A stretch of 64,000 nt of DNA from Leptodactylus fallax (Eukaryota; Chordata; Amphibia; Anura; Leptodactylidae). A program made the translations under genes and the position numbers. Positions 1 through 41,380 of the stretch are shown here, one piece after another. Position 1 is the stretch's first letter. Every line of letters starts with the position of its first letter. The stretch is from NCBI GenBank assembly GCA_947044405.1, contig CAMRHE010000132.1, forward strand, positions 4,262,001-4,326,000, read 5' to 3'. The notes under the pieces are model-generated. The model saw only the letters and a list, made by a program, of their open reading frames with translations. It searched no databases and was not told where the DNA came from.

Positions 1-27118
<27,118 letters not shown>

Positions 27119-27808
27119 AAGGCGAAGAATTTCCTATTCATGCAATTCATAGAGGAAGAGGAAAGGAGAAGGCTGTAGGAGAAGCTTCATTTCATTTTCC
27201 AGGGTGCATGCTCCATGACTAAATTGTAAATGAGTGCAGATCGCACTGCAATGCAAATGCCTCGCATAATAAGTCATGTTTACAAGAGCATCTTACAGTC
27301 CGCGCTTGTAACATTAGTACATTTTTTTTTTGCGCAGGACAAAGGAACGCGAATGTTATTTATTTATAAAACTGCCTCACTTCAGTAAACCACATTGTTT
27401 TATTCCATTCCATTGGCATGAATAGTAGGTTTTAGTTTTTGAGTTTTTGACAGTTTCTTGTTTTTTTTGTTTTTTTTATAGGATATGTTCTAAGAAGTAA
27501 ATGAACCCTTTGCACTCCAGTAATCATTGAGGCCATTCCGTCATCATATATTTTTATGCGCATCGTATAAATCATGAGTTCTGCTAGAACATATAGTTTT
27601 GAGGAAGTGGAAAAATGTTCTTTCGTAACTTACGAAACCTTTTAGTGAAAGCTGCTATATAAAATAGAACCACAGGGCTCCACACTACATGGTGACAGGC
27701 ATAGCCTTACATTTCCCAGAGACTGAGAGGGTTTATATACCATCATGTTTATGTCCTATGCTTGTTTGACATTTACTATCTATTTTATTCATTTATCCAC
27801 GTGTTCTA

Positions 27809-28358
27809 CAGTACTGTGCAAATGTTTTAGGCTAGTGTGGGGAAAATGCTGCAAAGTAAGAATTCCTTCAGAAATGGAAGGGTTAATAGTTTATTTTTGT
27901 GAATTCACAAAATGAAGTGAATGAAAAAAAGGGAAATCTAAATCCCATCAGTATTTGGTGTGACCTTTGCCCTTTGGAGGAGGAGTCCTGGAAGTGATGA
28001 TATGGCCCCCCACAGAGCCCTGATCTCAGTATCATCCAGTTTGTCTGGGATTACATGAGGAGACAGAAGGATTGGAGCAAGCCTACATCCACAGGAGATC
28101 TGTGCTTAGTTCTCCAAGATGTCTGGAACAACCTCCCTGCCGAGTTCCTGCAAAAACTGTCTACGAGTATACTAGAAGAACTGATGGAAGGCAAAGGAGG
28201 GTCACACCAAATATTGATGGAATTTAGATTTTTTTTTTTTTTTGTTCACTTCATTTTGTTAACTGACAGAAATAAACTATTAACTCTTCTATTTCTGAAA
28301 GCATTCTTACTTGGCAACATTTTTCCCCCACCTGCCTAAACCTTTTGCACAGTTCTGT
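27809..28358 (+). mobile_element. Deleted Tc1-like element, CAGTACTGTGCAAAwG family
   Basis: Ends cagtactgtgcaaatgtttt and, at the right, ccttttgcacagttctg, with TA at 27807-27808 and 28359-28360. Internal 27975-28230 encodes the C-terminal part of a Tc1-type transposase: WPPTEPDLSIIQFVWDYM, where Q replaces the catalytic Glu usual at SIIE, then LVLQDVWNNLP and a degraded end. It lies just past the SLC30A9 stop and could fall in its 3' UTR. Confidence 0.8.
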
Positions 28359-29600
28359 ACTTTTGTTTGGAAAAATTGATGGCTTTTGAGACTATGGAGT
28401 TGATCTCACTGGCAGAAGAGACCAATCTCAGTGGGTGTTTCGTACCTGAAGCTTCCATTGAAGATAAGACTATTGTAGTTTCTGCAAAGAACAATTTTTC
28501 TCTATAATAGAAGTGATACAATTTTCCATTGTTTTCAAGATCTTTGCTTACATTCAATGGAAACTTCATATAGCTAAAAATATTCCATCCTGGTCTTGTG
28601 ATGGACACAGAGGTACATGACTCTCATAACTCTGCAGATTGACCATCACATGAGCAGCGGAAGATCCTATTTAAAAACTATGCAGAGATGTTAAAATATG
28701 TGAAAATTTGATACAGAAAATATATTGGAATATTGTTTGTGTATATCATTATTACAAGGAATACAATTTTTTGCTGAAAATTTAATACATCTCTAAAAAT
28801 AGTGTACATGATGTCAGCGTTGTACTTGGACAAGTGAATGGGACTGAGCTGCAGCATGGCCATGTGTCCCACGGACGGGATGTCACCTCCTAAGATGAAG
28901 TGTTCCTTTTTCTGAAAGAAAGCCACCATGTTTTTTAATCCTGGTTAACCCTTTTAAAATTTTGCTAAATTTTTAGTTATTTATATGTACAAAAATTATT
29001 TAAATTTGTCTACAAAATATGATTATATTCAAGGGAAAACTCCTTTTAAGGCATCAGAAGACCACCCTTGGATTGTTGCCATCATTTTAGATATTAATAT
29101 ACTATTAGTTTGCACAGATAATAATTTGTACTGTGCAGATGTTTAAAAAGGCAATGTGTTGAAAGAAAGGGAATCTGCAGATTTACAAGAATAGGAGTCT
29201 CCCAGTTTCCCTTATGAATGGGGCAGCTTACATGCTGCTGCTCTGTTGAAAGTCTATAGGACTGATGGAGATAACAGCTTGGCTAATCACATCCATAGAC
29301 TTTACAATGGAGTGGAAGCACACGTACATAACTACTGCTCCTTCCAAATGGGGGACACCGGACCTGTGTCTTCTTCCTACCTATTTCCCATTAAATCATC
29401 ACACTCTCAGAACCTACAAAATTCTCTGTGATTCCCAACCCCAATCAATCTTGTCACCTTAATGTGTACAGCAGATGTCATGTTGTAGCCTGAAAGACTT
29501 CTGGTGTTCCCATCTCTGACCCTTTCTAGGTCTCTTGGCATGGCTTTCATCATTTGGGCTTTAATGCATATGCAGTCGGCTATCTCTGGAGCTCCCATTG
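28359..29600. other. Intergenic, MITE fragments only
   Basis: About 28790-28960 resembles the 3' half of the MITE at 29621-29836 (ccatgttttttaatcctgg then ttaacccttttaa). Nothing else recognised. Confidence 0.4.
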
Positions 29601-29620
29601 AAGGGCTCCAGAGTAACACA

Positions 29621-29836
29621 TGAAGGGGTTGTCCAGGATTCGAAAAATAGATCTGCTTTCTTTCAAACACAGTGCCACAGCTGTCCACAGGTTGTGTCTT
29701 GTATTGCACCTTATTCGCATCACTTTCATTTCATTGTAGCTGATCTGCAATTTCACATACAACCCATGGACCAGTTTGGCGTTGTTTCTAGATCAAAATA
29801 GTCATATTTTGTAATTTTGAATACCCCCTTTAATAT
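29621..29836. repeat. TTAA-type MITE
   Basis: Left gaaggggttgtccagg, right gaatacccccttta. Palindromic centre with cacagctgtccacaggttgt and, at the other arm, acaacccatggacc-like sequence: a familiar frog repeat plan. Confidence 0.6.
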
Positions 29837-29900
29837 CCATGATAGTGCTAGGGTGCTGAAGCTTCTTGTTTTAGTACTAATACCAATTTTCCCTGTAAGT

Positions 29901-30347
29901 TTAATGGGGTTATCCAGCTTCCAAATATTAACTGCGAATACATCCCCAGCAGTGCTAAACTCTCACTGTTCCCTTGTGCAGCCTTGTCTTGGCTTTATTT
30001 TACTTGAGACTCCTTGTATCAGTTATTTACATGCAGTGGATCTGTTTCCCATGATGCATCTGCTTGCTCTCCCCTCCAATGAAATCACAGGTAAGAAATC
30101 ACTCCCACATCTGAGGTCACATGATGCTGTGATGTTTCATCTGCATGCTCACTCCCCCCTGGTTGTAGGCAGATGCACCATGGGAAATGTAGTTTCTTCA
30201 CTGATTCACTGCATGTAAATAACAGTGATACAAGAAGTCTCAAGTAAAATAAAGCAAAGAAAAGGTTGCACAAGGGAACAGTGAGTGTTTAGCACTGCTG
30301 TGGATATATTTGCAGATAATTTTTGGAAGCTGGATAACCCCTTTTAA
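29901..30347. repeat. TTAA-type foldback MITE
   Basis: TTAA at 29901-29904 and 30344-30347; long inverted arms: ccagcttccaaatatta/…/ttttggaagctgg, tttagcactgctg/cagcagtgctaaa, cagttatttacatgcag/ctgcatgtaaataacag, cccatgatgcatctgc/gcagatgcaccatggg. Confidence 0.8.
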
Positions 30348-30478
30348 CATGGCTTTTTTTAATGCTCGGTATCATTTTCTGTCTAGGACTATTTTATTTA
30401 TTGATCCGTGGGCATTTATTTCTTAGATGTCTAAATTCTGTACTATATGCCCGCTATGTTTTTTTTTGGGTGGAAGAA

Positions 30479-30819
30479 TTAAAGGGGTATTCCAGTCTGA
30501 GAAAGCTACCCCCTATCTAAAGGAGAGCGGTAACTTGCTGATCAGTTGGGGTCTGACTGCTGGGACCCCAACTGACCACGAGAACTGGGCTACTTTACAC
30601 CCCACTTCTGAATGGAGTGGCAGGATAGACAGCACACGTTCCTCCATTCATCTCATTGCGACCACCAGAGATAGCTGAAACACAGCACTCTGCTATCTCC
30701 GGTGGTCCCATTCAAATGAATGGGGCAACGTGTGCTGTCTATCCTGTCACTCCATTCAATACTGGAGTGCAAAGCACTGATCAGCAAGTTACCAACTACC
30801 TTAGGAATATCCTTTTTAA
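30479..30819. repeat. TTAA-type foldback MITE
   Basis: TTAA at 30479-30482 and 30816-30819. Inverted arms: ggtaacttgctgatcag / ctgatcagcaagttacc, and gatagacagcacacgtt / aacgtgtgctgtctatc. Confidence 0.8.
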
Positions 30820-31406
30820 ATTGACTTGAATTGATATGTAGATAATCTTGTGTATATAGTAAAATAGTAGGATTAAAGAATTACAGGAGACATGGTGGAA
30901 TGTCAGAGTGGAAACTTTCCTAATATGCTATTACTATTAGGATCTGTCCTTTACAGTGGTGAAAAAAGTTTTCTACAAATAGAGAGGTTCTGATCTCTAT
31001 TCTGTCCGAACACAGCAACCTGTATTCTGCTGACAGATTCACAGAGAAACATCAGTAGGACATTTCCACCTCTATGTATATTATTAAAATGCTCAAAAAA
31101 GAGTGCTGGTAATAATATCAGCAGACAACACCATCGCTGCTGAAGCTTGTCTTATATCTGCGCCAGGGTAGAGGAAAACAGATCACCCTTTGGCACAGAT
31201 TGCACTGATATCTCCCAGGTACTGGATTAAGTATCATTCAGGTTTCTGCGATAAAGTGAATGTCCATCCTTGAAGACCATGTCATTGTTAGGTCCAACAT
31301 TCTGTCCTGACTATCAGAACATATTGCTTAATTTTCCTGATACAATGATCCAAATCCCCACATGGACATTAAAGCTTAAATGGTCAATAGCTTTTCATCA
31401 AACGTA

Positions 31407-31878
31407 CAATGTTGTGCAAAAGTTTTAGGCATGTGTAAGAATTCTGCAAAGTAAGACTGCTTTCAAAAATAGAGGTGTTAAGGGTGAATAAAAAAGAGAA
31501 ATCTGAATTAAATCAGTATTTGGTGTGACCGTCCCTTGGAGGAGGAGGAGTCCTGGAAGTGATAATATGGCCCCCACAGAGCCCTGATCTCATCATCACC
31601 CAGTCTAATTGGGATTATATGAAAAAAACAAAAGGATTTGAGCAAGTTTATATCCACAGAAGATCTGTGCTTAGTTCGCCAAGATGTTTAGAATGAGAAT
31701 TGATGCTGTTATGAAGACAAAGGGCGGTCTCACCAAATATTGATGTTCTTTAGATTTCTCTTTTCTTCATTCACTTCATTTTGTTAATTGACAGAAATGA
31801 ACTATTAACACTTCTATTTCTGAAAGCATTCTTACTTTGTAGCATTTTTCCCACACCTGCCTAAGACGTTTGCACCTG
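31407..31878 (+). mobile_element. Second deleted Tc1-like element, same family as 27.8 kb
   Basis: TA at 31405-31406 and 31879-31880, ends caatgttgtgcaaaagtttt and cctaagacgtttgcacctg. The interior matches 27809-28358 but is shorter and more decayed, with aaatcagtatttggtgtgac, ggaggaggagtcctggaag and gccctgatctcat landmarks. Confidence 0.75.
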
Positions 31879-33888
31879 TATATCAGCGTACGGAACTTTC
31901 TTATATATTTTATTTAAAATATTATTAAATTATTATTTAATGCTTCATTCTCCACTTATCAGGCTATTTTCCTACATCTACATCCAGGCACATTGCTGGA
32001 GGTCCCATGTGCTTGAATTGAAACCTACACTAGTCTGGAACTGGCACAGATTTCGGCTATAACTTGTGCTAGTATTCTGGTAGAAGTTATATAAAATATA
32101 TCAGCAGAGGCTTCTTACTCAGCTCTGCAAATGGAGCACAAAGTGGGAAAAGCTGGAATTTTTATGCAAAATGCAGTCATGTGTCACAAAAATTGTGACT
32201 TTTATATGCCTTGTACACCTGATAACTTCTGTACTGGGCATGATAAATCAGCACCATAGTATTTTATTGATTTGAAGTTATAAAATGTATTCATATACTG
32301 CCAACTAGTGGTGGCTGCAGGCGGTCAGAATTCTATCATTCAAGTCTGGTAAGGGAGATTTGGCAAAGCTGGTGCAAAAGAAAATTAGAGGATTTGTACT
32401 TTTTTTGTTTTTTTTAATGAATTCATTGCCTCTTGCCTAAGCAGAGGATTTGGAACTCTGTATCATCAAGAAATGAAGCTCAGGTTGCTATAAAGATACA
32501 TTGTAAAAATTGATGCAAACCATTCTGGACCTGAAAGCTTGATAGTTATAGGTGTAGATTCACTTTTGTATGAAGCACTAAATTCTGATGAAATGATCTG
32601 AAGTAGATGAAGGGGGATATATTCACCTTCTATGTTTCAAGTGACTTACCTATCAGTACAACTGCTAGATCTTAGAGAGAAGCCGCTAACCAGAGATGAA
32701 GAGACTGAACTACTTTTAGATTTCTTAGACTGTTTAAGGTAATGGCACAAGTACACGCTGCCTCCTTGTTGCTGGTATGTTCCGTTTCGCATCGTCCACA
32801 TATACCGTATAGTATCCATCGTATAATAGTGTAATAACTGGCTGAGTTGCAGCAATGGTGCAGTATAAAGGGCGTCTACTGATTAGAACCACATAGATCA
32901 GGATCACTAATAACATTTCACTTAGCAGTAGATGACGGGTATATGGCGGCATTCAGTACGCATTGATTGTAGCCACTCCCCTGGTTATGTGGAGCGCTGA
33001 TTTTGCTAAGGACCTACATAACATATGTGAATATGTAATCTTCATTGTAATGTTAGCATACTGTAGCTCATGGGTCGAGAGAGAATTCTGATCATTTTTT
33101 TAAGAACTGTTGAATTGTGTATTTACTTGGATATTATACTGGAGTTAAAAATAAATAAATAAATAAAAAAAATATTTTAAAACAAATAAAATTATAAAAA
33201 CAATTTTTGGCCTCTTTACCTGCATTGGTCTGTTGCATGAAAGAAAAAGGACGGGATGAGGGGGAAAGTGTGATTCATCAAGACTGGAGCTTCCATTTGG
33301 CGCCTTTGCTCCTAGGTGCAAATGTATGGCATTCCCGTGATTCTGATGTCATTTACGCCATTTTTCTGCCATAAATGATCATGAATATTGCATGGGCGGA
33401 CATCTCACCTACTTTTGGAAAAGTGGAAAGGCTGGCACAAAAACACCACTTGACAGAATGGCAGATGACTAGAAATCTTTAAATGTCTGTGCTATATCCC
33501 AAAATTGATAGTTATGCACTCTGAGTTGTATACTGAGCCCATAGAAGTCTACAAGACCCTATTGTATGTCCATATGCCTCTAGTTTGATAAAGAGGTATT
33601 TTCATATGGAATCTGATGGGAAAAACAGCCTTGGCATATTCCATCAGGAGCTATATTGTGGTGGTAATCTCTTCTAGAAGCGTGCATGTAATGAGGAATA
33701 CCTCCAGATTGTGGTACTACATGGAGGCAGCACATGGAGTAACTATGGCTCTGTATTACTAGTTGCAGGGACTGTGTAGGACGCTGTTCCAGGTGTACAT
33801 GAGGCCTAACACGGATCTGACACAGCTATTCATTAAAACATCTGCGAAGTTTGTCACTTCATCGTAGCCTATGCCATGGCCTCCATCA
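31879..33888. other. Intergenic, nothing firm recognised
   Basis: No gene seen. An (AAAT)n-rich patch lies at 33148-33190. The stretches around 32130-32250 and 33260-33460 are reminiscent of frog MITEs but boundaries are not visible. Confidence 0.4.
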
Positions 33889-34326
33889 TTAAAGAGGATC
33901 TTTCATGTCCTCAGAGATGTGCTGTATTATATATCGCTAGAAAGCTGACAGTGCGCTGAATTCTTGATATGCGCCCCGCTGCTGGAGATATCTGTGCTGT
34001 TAGTTTCAGCACAGATATGTCTCCACCGTCAGCCTAGCATCATTGCTGGGCTGTAAGAAATGCCCCCACGCCCTAACAGTACTCTTCCATAGCCTTGTAC
34101 TGTTGGGGGAGATAGGGGGTTATTCCTCATAGCCAGCGATGACACTTGAGCTGTAAGGCCGGCCTTTCTGACAGTTGAGAGATATGCCGTAAAATAATGG
34201 CACCAATATCTCCATCACCAGGGTGCATACCGGAAAAGCCAACAGTGAACTGAATTCAGCACCCTATCAGCTTTCTAGCGGTATGTAATACCGCACATCT
34301 CTGAGGACTTGTAAGATCCTCTTTAA
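33889..34326. repeat. TTAAAGAGGATC MITE
   Basis: TTAA at 33889-33892 and 34323-34326. Ends aaagaggatctttcatgtcc and, at the right, aagatcctctttaa; subterminal tcagagatgtgc / gcacatctctga. The stretch 58391-58588 is a right-hand part of a related copy. Confidence 0.8.
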
Positions 34327-34954
34327 TTAGCCTGTAATGATAATGAGATGACTCTGCTTACTCCGTTCCAGTCTTTACAGCAAAGCTGTCAAGTGAGAAG
34401 AGTGACTCAAGAACGGTTATCTCCTTACCCAACATGTATATGTTATTAGAAACTGTATGGACGTTACACGGTTATGGTGACCGATTTAATTAGAGGTGTT
34501 AAGATGGTCACTTAACATGCAAGGACAGAAACACTGCGCTCACTGGTGGAGTTTTATGTATGAAATAAAGAGCTTGCCACTTTCTATGTAGTTACATTTC
34601 ACGATGAGATTTAGCACTTTGCCTCAACACAGGATTTATCTAATTTTCTGAGGAAGAGTGACAGCTTATCATCAGTGACATTTAATATCCATTATTATTT
34701 TATCACTGCAGCGTGGAGGTGTGCGTGTCCAAATATATTCTTATCAATCTAAAGCTGCATTTGGCTGTTCACCGCATTCCCAGGGGCCACGACACACAGA
34801 AGAGAGAAATTATAGACAAAGGGTGGCTGTATTTACCCTGCAGTAAAAAAAGGTCTGTGCTTTGTGCTGCCTGTTGTCATGCTGCAAAATCTATATCTCT
34901 CTCTCTCTAAACAAACATAGCACTGTGTAGAGGACACTAAGACATATGCAAACA
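34327..34954. other. Intergenic, nothing recognised
   Basis: Non-coding; a short (CT)n run lies near 34894-34908. Confidence 0.4.
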
Positions 34955-35268
34955 TTAAAGGTGCTTTCCCTATACCAAATCGAATTTTATACTGATGACC
35001 TATCTATATGATAGGTCATTTGTTCTAGCAGCCTCTGAGTGCCAGAAGATGTGAGTGAACAGGCTGGGCGTGTAGCACCATTCCCATTCAAGTAATAGTA
35101 GTGGTGCAGCAGCCCCGCCACTGCATAGCAGTGGTTCTAGTGAACTGCAGCGCCGCTCCTATTACTTGATTAAGAGCAGCACTGCACATGCTGCCCGTCT
35201 ACTAGCAGTTTCTTGCACACAGAGGCTGCTAGAACAGTTGGTCTGTGTGGGGTCCAGTTGTTGAACTA
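34955..35268. repeat. TTAA-type MITE, right end lost
   Basis: TTAA at 34955-34958, then aaaggtgctttccc. The body shares agcagcctctgagtgcc and the inverted agaggctgctagaac with the 17.2-kb copy. The right terminal repeat is not visible. Confidence 0.6.
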
Positions 35269-35329
35269 TGAAAATTTTGTAGGCCTAAATATGAATGAAA
35301 TATGTATGAAAATTTTAAGTATGTGAAGT

Positions 35330-35460
35330 TTAAGCTGCATTACTTCAATGGTTATTCCATATATAAAATTTGAGGTTCTTGGCACACTGTTTGGTCAAGT
35401 TGTGAGAGCCCATCTTTCCTTACAAGGAAACCTTATTCAGATGGGAATCTGCACTATACA
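35330..35460. repeat. Local repeat copy 1, left of a Tc1-like element
   Basis: Contains gaagtttaagctgcattact, aaatttgaggttcttgg, gagagcccatct and cttattcagatgggaatct. A second copy lies on the other side of the 35.7-kb Tc1 element at 37352-37400 plus 39021-39092. Confidence 0.6.
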
Positions 35461-35712
35461 GACGTATTTTTCTTGGGCTTGGGTTTTAGGCCTACAAAAT
35501 GAACGGGACAAGTAGGATCCAGAGATCTATTTAGAATATCCTTGGGAAAATGGGTGGAGTGCAAGAACAACATGGAGGAACCCGCCACCACCACCACCCA
35601 CATGCACAATACCAAAGACAGCATCTCCATAGTAAAAATAAATGTACAAAAGTGAATGCTGGTATGGCTGAATTACTCTACAGGTTGCTAAGACATATGC
35701 AAACAGTAAGTA

Positions 35713-37348
<1,636 letters not shown>

Positions 37349-37400
37349 TATATGAAGTATAAACTGCATTACTGCTATACACACTATGCATATCTATGTA

Positions 37401-39020
37401 CAGTGGGTATGGAAAGTATTCAGACCCCTTTAAATTTTTCACTCTTTGTTTCATTCCAGCCATTTGCTAAAAGCAAAAAAGTTCATTTTATTTCTCATTA
37501 ATGTACACTCAGCTCCCCATCTTGACAGAAAAAAAAACAGAAATGTAGATATTTTTACAAATTTATTAAAAAAAGAAAAACTGAAATATCACATGGCCAT
37601 TATTCAGACCCTTTGCTCAGTATTGAGTAGAAGCCCCTTCCTTTTGAGCTAGTACAGCCATGAGTCTTCTTGGGAATGATGCAACAAGTTTTTCACATCT
37701 GGATTTGGGGATCCTCTGCCATTCTTCCTTGCAGATCCTCTCCAGTTCTGTCAGGTTGGATGGTGAACGTTGGTGGACAGCCATTTTCAGGTCTCTCCAG
37801 AGATGCTCAATTGGGTTTAGGTCAGGGCTCTGGCTGGGCCAATCAAGAATGGTCACAGAGTTGTTCCGAAGCCACTCCTGTTATTTTAGCTGTGTGCTTA
37901 GGGTCATTGTCTTGTTGGAAGGTGAACCTTCAGCCCAGTCTGAGGTCCAGAGCACTCTGGAAGAGGTTTTCTTCCAGGATATCTCTGTACTTGGCCGCAT
38001 TCATCTTTCCTTCAATTGCAACCAGTCCTGTCCTTGCAGCTGAAAAACACCCTCATAGCATGATGCTGCCACCACCATGTTTCACTGTTGGGATTGTATT
38101 CGGCAGGTGATGAGCAGTGCCTGGTTTTCTCCACACATACCGCTTAGAATTAACGCCAAAAAGTTCAATCTTCGTCTCATCAGACCAAAGAATCTTATTT
38201 CTCATAGTCTGGGAGTCCTTCATGTGTTTTTTGGCAAACTCTATGCGGGCTTTCATATGTCTTGCACTGAGGAGAGGCTTCCTTCGGGCCATTCTGCCAT
38301 AAGTCCCCGACTGGGGGAGGGCTGCAGAGATAGTTGACTTTTTGGAACATTCTCCTATCTCCCTACTGCATCTCTGGAGCTCAGTCACAGTGATCTTTGG
38401 GTTCTTCTTTACCTCTCTCACCAAGGCTCTTCTCCCACGATTGCTCAGTTTGGCTATTCGGCCAGGTCTAGGAAGAGTTCTGGTCGTCCCAAACTTCTTC
38501 CATTTAAGGATTATGGAGGAACCTTGAGTGCTGCAGAAATTCTTTTGTAACCTTGGCCAGATCTGTGCCTTACCACAATTCTGTCTCTGAACTCCTTGGG
38601 CAGTTCCTTTGACCTCATGATTCTCATTTGCTCTAACATGCACTGTGAGCTGTGAGGTCTTATATAGACAGATGTGTGCCTTTCCTAATCAAGTCCAATC
38701 AGTTTAATTAAACACAGCTGGACTCCAATGAAGGAGTAGAACCATCTCAAGGAGGATCAGAAGGAAATGGACAGCATGTGAGTTAAATATGCGTGTCACA
38801 GCAAAGGGTCTGAATATTTATGACCATGTGATATTTCAGTTTTTCTTTAATAAATTTGCAAAAATATTTACAGTACATTTCTGTTTTTTTTTCTGTCAAG
38901 ATGGGGTGCTGAGTGTACATTAATAAGAAATAAAATGACATTTTTTGCTTTTAGCAAATGGCTGCAATGAAACAAAGAGTGAAAAATTTAAAGGGGTCTG
39001 AATACTTTCCATACCCACTG
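37401..39020 (-). mobile_element. Tc1-like transposon, CAGTGGGTATGGAAAGTATT family
   Basis: TA at 37399-37400 and 39021-39022. Left end cagtgggtatggaaagtatt, right end aatactttccatacccactg; the inverted repeat extends over about 150 bp, including gacagaaaaaaaaacagaaa. Encodes a broken transposase on the minus strand. Confidence 0.93.
37617..38618 (-). pseudogene. Tc1-like transposase, several lesions
   Basis: Likely start ATG 38618 ([20 protein letters not shown]). A frameshift near 38520 joins this to [18 protein letters not shown] and [16 protein letters not shown]. The catalytic part has [36 protein letters not shown] and [15 protein letters not shown], so D, D and E are all still present. 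TGA at 38053-38055 replaces a Trp in the MLWGCF motif, a second TGA follows LDLRLG, and another frameshift lies near 37880. The final stop is at 37617-37619. Clearly dead and older than the 35.7-kb copy. Confidence 0.9.
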
Positions 39021-39092
39021 TACATCAATGTGAGGTTCTTGTGAGAGTCCATCTGCTCTGATAAGGCGACTTCATTCAGATAGAATCTATCT

Positions 39093-40747
39093 GTCATATC
39101 TCTATAGATAATCAGTCTCTCCTATCTGTCTAATCATTTCTATTATATCCTATTTAATCTGTATTATCTATCTTTCCTTATCTATTTTAATCCACTAATG
39201 TTGCAGAATATTCTTAGCACTGAAATGTTTTTGTTGGGAAATCTATAATTAAAATACAGATTACATATAGATAAAGTATCTTTGTTAGAAAATCTGTAAC
39301 CGTTTACAGTACAATGCAACTGGCTAAGGCCATCCAAATGTAGTAAAACCATCTGCATGAAATTCATTGCATGTATCCATTTTCTAGTCCACGTCATGTC
39401 AATTTTGTTCTGGATTAGTAAGGGATCTTCATTGTGGATTACCCTATGTAATATATAAGGTAAAATCTGCAACAAATGCCACATGTGGGCTTGCAGTGTC
39501 TACAAGACTCAGTGCACATCAACTCAAGTTTCCTGTTTTCCCAGTGTACTAAGTACAGTACTACAATAACATACATGATGTTTGTAGCTACATGTAACTG
39601 GGAGGATCTTACCGCCCAGATTGCTGTATACTGTATATTGCTGTATACTGTTTATGCCTTGACCATCAGAGCACAGATTGATTTGTGTACGTTTCTTCAG
39701 TAATAGTATCCAATGTAATGACAGAAATTTCAGGGTTTTTTTTTTTTCCCCCCAAACTTATTTAGGCCAAATTCTTATGAGCAGTTACGACAACAGAGAT
39801 AACACACAAAGAAGAAACCGTCAGGAAGGATAGATCTCTGTGAAAAGAGGATACTGCAGCCTGCAATATATGACATAGAATTTTTTTTTTTTATAAAACC
39901 CTATTTCATTTAATAAATATAATGCAATTTTTTTTTTTTTTTTTAAATGACCACAAAGGTGTACATAGCCTTTAAACATTCCCGACTTATGGGACTCCCA
40001 CCATTTCCAAAAATTAAGGGTCTCAGGTGCCTTTGGCATTTCTTCTGCACAGTAACACCCTGATAAATGGACAGTCTATTCCAGTTTAGAAGGGAGTGCA
40101 GGTTAAATGCCTGGCGACATAAAGCACTGGTTGTGCAAGCATTTAAAGGGAATGTATGAAGTACATTGTTTTATACAAATTAAATCTTGCCTGAACAGTT
40201 GTTAACGGTATTCAGAGATATGCTTTACTGCAGCCACATAGCGGCACTAGAGATGACTCCGTGATGGAGATATATCATAAAAGGAGTTTTCTGTAATTTG
40301 ATTTACTGTAATTTGTACCTAATTTATCAAATGCATCTTGACGTTTAGCACTCCTGAACTGCTGATCTGAGATTTTACTTCATTTTTTTAAAGGTCACAT
40401 TTGATAAATCTGGTAAGTGGAGTGAGTTGTGTAAAAATGCAAAGGGAGCTATTTTTATGCAAATAAGCTGTCACAAATCTCCCCAGTGACTTATGTGGGA
40501 GAGTGTTTTCACAGAGTGTTTTGTGTGCCACCTTACACCTCCCATATCTGCCCATGGAACCAGGAGTCAGGTATTTCCACACCAACCCCCGCCCAAACAT
40601 CCCTTTATGGACCTTGCTTTGTGTACTGGTGCACAGTGATGTTGTATCAGAAAAAGCCCTTCCCCAAACTGTTCCTACAAAGTTGGAGCATACAATTGCC
40701 CAAAATTTATTGGTATGCTGAAGCATTAAGATTTCATTTCACGAGAA
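39093..40747. other. Intergenic, nothing firm recognised
   Basis: Poly(T) runs at 39737-39749, 39880-39890 and 39928-39944. Around 40326-40740 there are tttatcaaatgc / acatttgataaatc motifs of MITE type. No gene seen. Confidence 0.4.
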
Positions 40748-40953
40748 TTAAAGGGGTTGTCCCACAAAGTGAAGTCTGTAGGACCTTTCTTCCACACCAC
40801 ATTGAACCTGAGCAGTCAGCACTCCCATTCACTTCAATGGGAGCACTGGAGATAGTCAAGTGCTGTACTGCTATTCAGCCTCACTGCAAATCAGGTTGAA
40901 TGTGGAATGGGAGAAAGGTCCTGTAGCCTTCACTTTGTGGGACAACCCTTTAA
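40748..40953. repeat. TTAA-type palindromic MITE, 206 bp
   Basis: TTAA at both ends. Left aaaggggttgtcccacaaag pairs with ctttgtgggacaacccttta, and gtaggacctttctt with agaaaggtcctgta, so the element is close to one long palindrome. Confidence 0.85.
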
Positions 40954-40969
40954 GGGGTTTAGGCCAACC

Positions 40970-41380
40970 CCTGAAAAAGCCATAGCATTATCCCTCCAAC
41001 ACCAAACCTTACAGCTGGCACAATGCCATCAGGCAGGTAACCCAGACTTGTCCATCAGACTGGCAGATAGAGAAGTATGATTCCTCACTCCACAGAACAC
41101 GTTTCCACTGCTCCAGAGTACGATATTGTGCTTTACACCACTCCATCCAATGTGTTTCAGCCAACGGCGGTCAATTTACATAGCTGTTGTTCCTAAATGC
41201 TTCCTCTTTTCAATAATACCCTTCACAGTGGATGGTGGGCATCCTATTATAGTACCCCACTGGAATACAGTCAGTTTTTTAGCACAACCCATTCTTTCAT
41301 AGATGTTTGGTAAGAGTAAACTGCATGGCTAGGTGCTGGATTTTATACGCCTGTGACACCTGTATTTAGAGGTGTGTATG
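40970..41380 (-). pseudogene. Decayed Tc1-like transposase fragment
   Basis: On the minus strand, ATG 41292 opens MGCAKKLTVFQWGTIIGC, then STVKGIIEKRKHLGTTA, an HTH-type start. After a deletion the frame near 41160-41060 reads WCKAQYRTLEQWKRVLWSEE then SYFSICQSDGQVWV, the region around the first catalytic acid (E here instead of D). Stops follow. Related, from memory, to a common fish and frog Tc1-type family. Inverted ends were not identified. Confidence 0.7.

Larger units (their letters stand above)
37352..39092. repeat. Local repeat copy 2, split by a Tc1-like insertion
   Basis: 37352-37400 (gaagtataaactgcattact) and 39021-39092 (gtgaggttcttgtgagagtc, cttcattcagatagaatct) match 35330-35460 and are separated by the element at 37401-39020, inserted at a TA. 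Confidence 0.55.
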
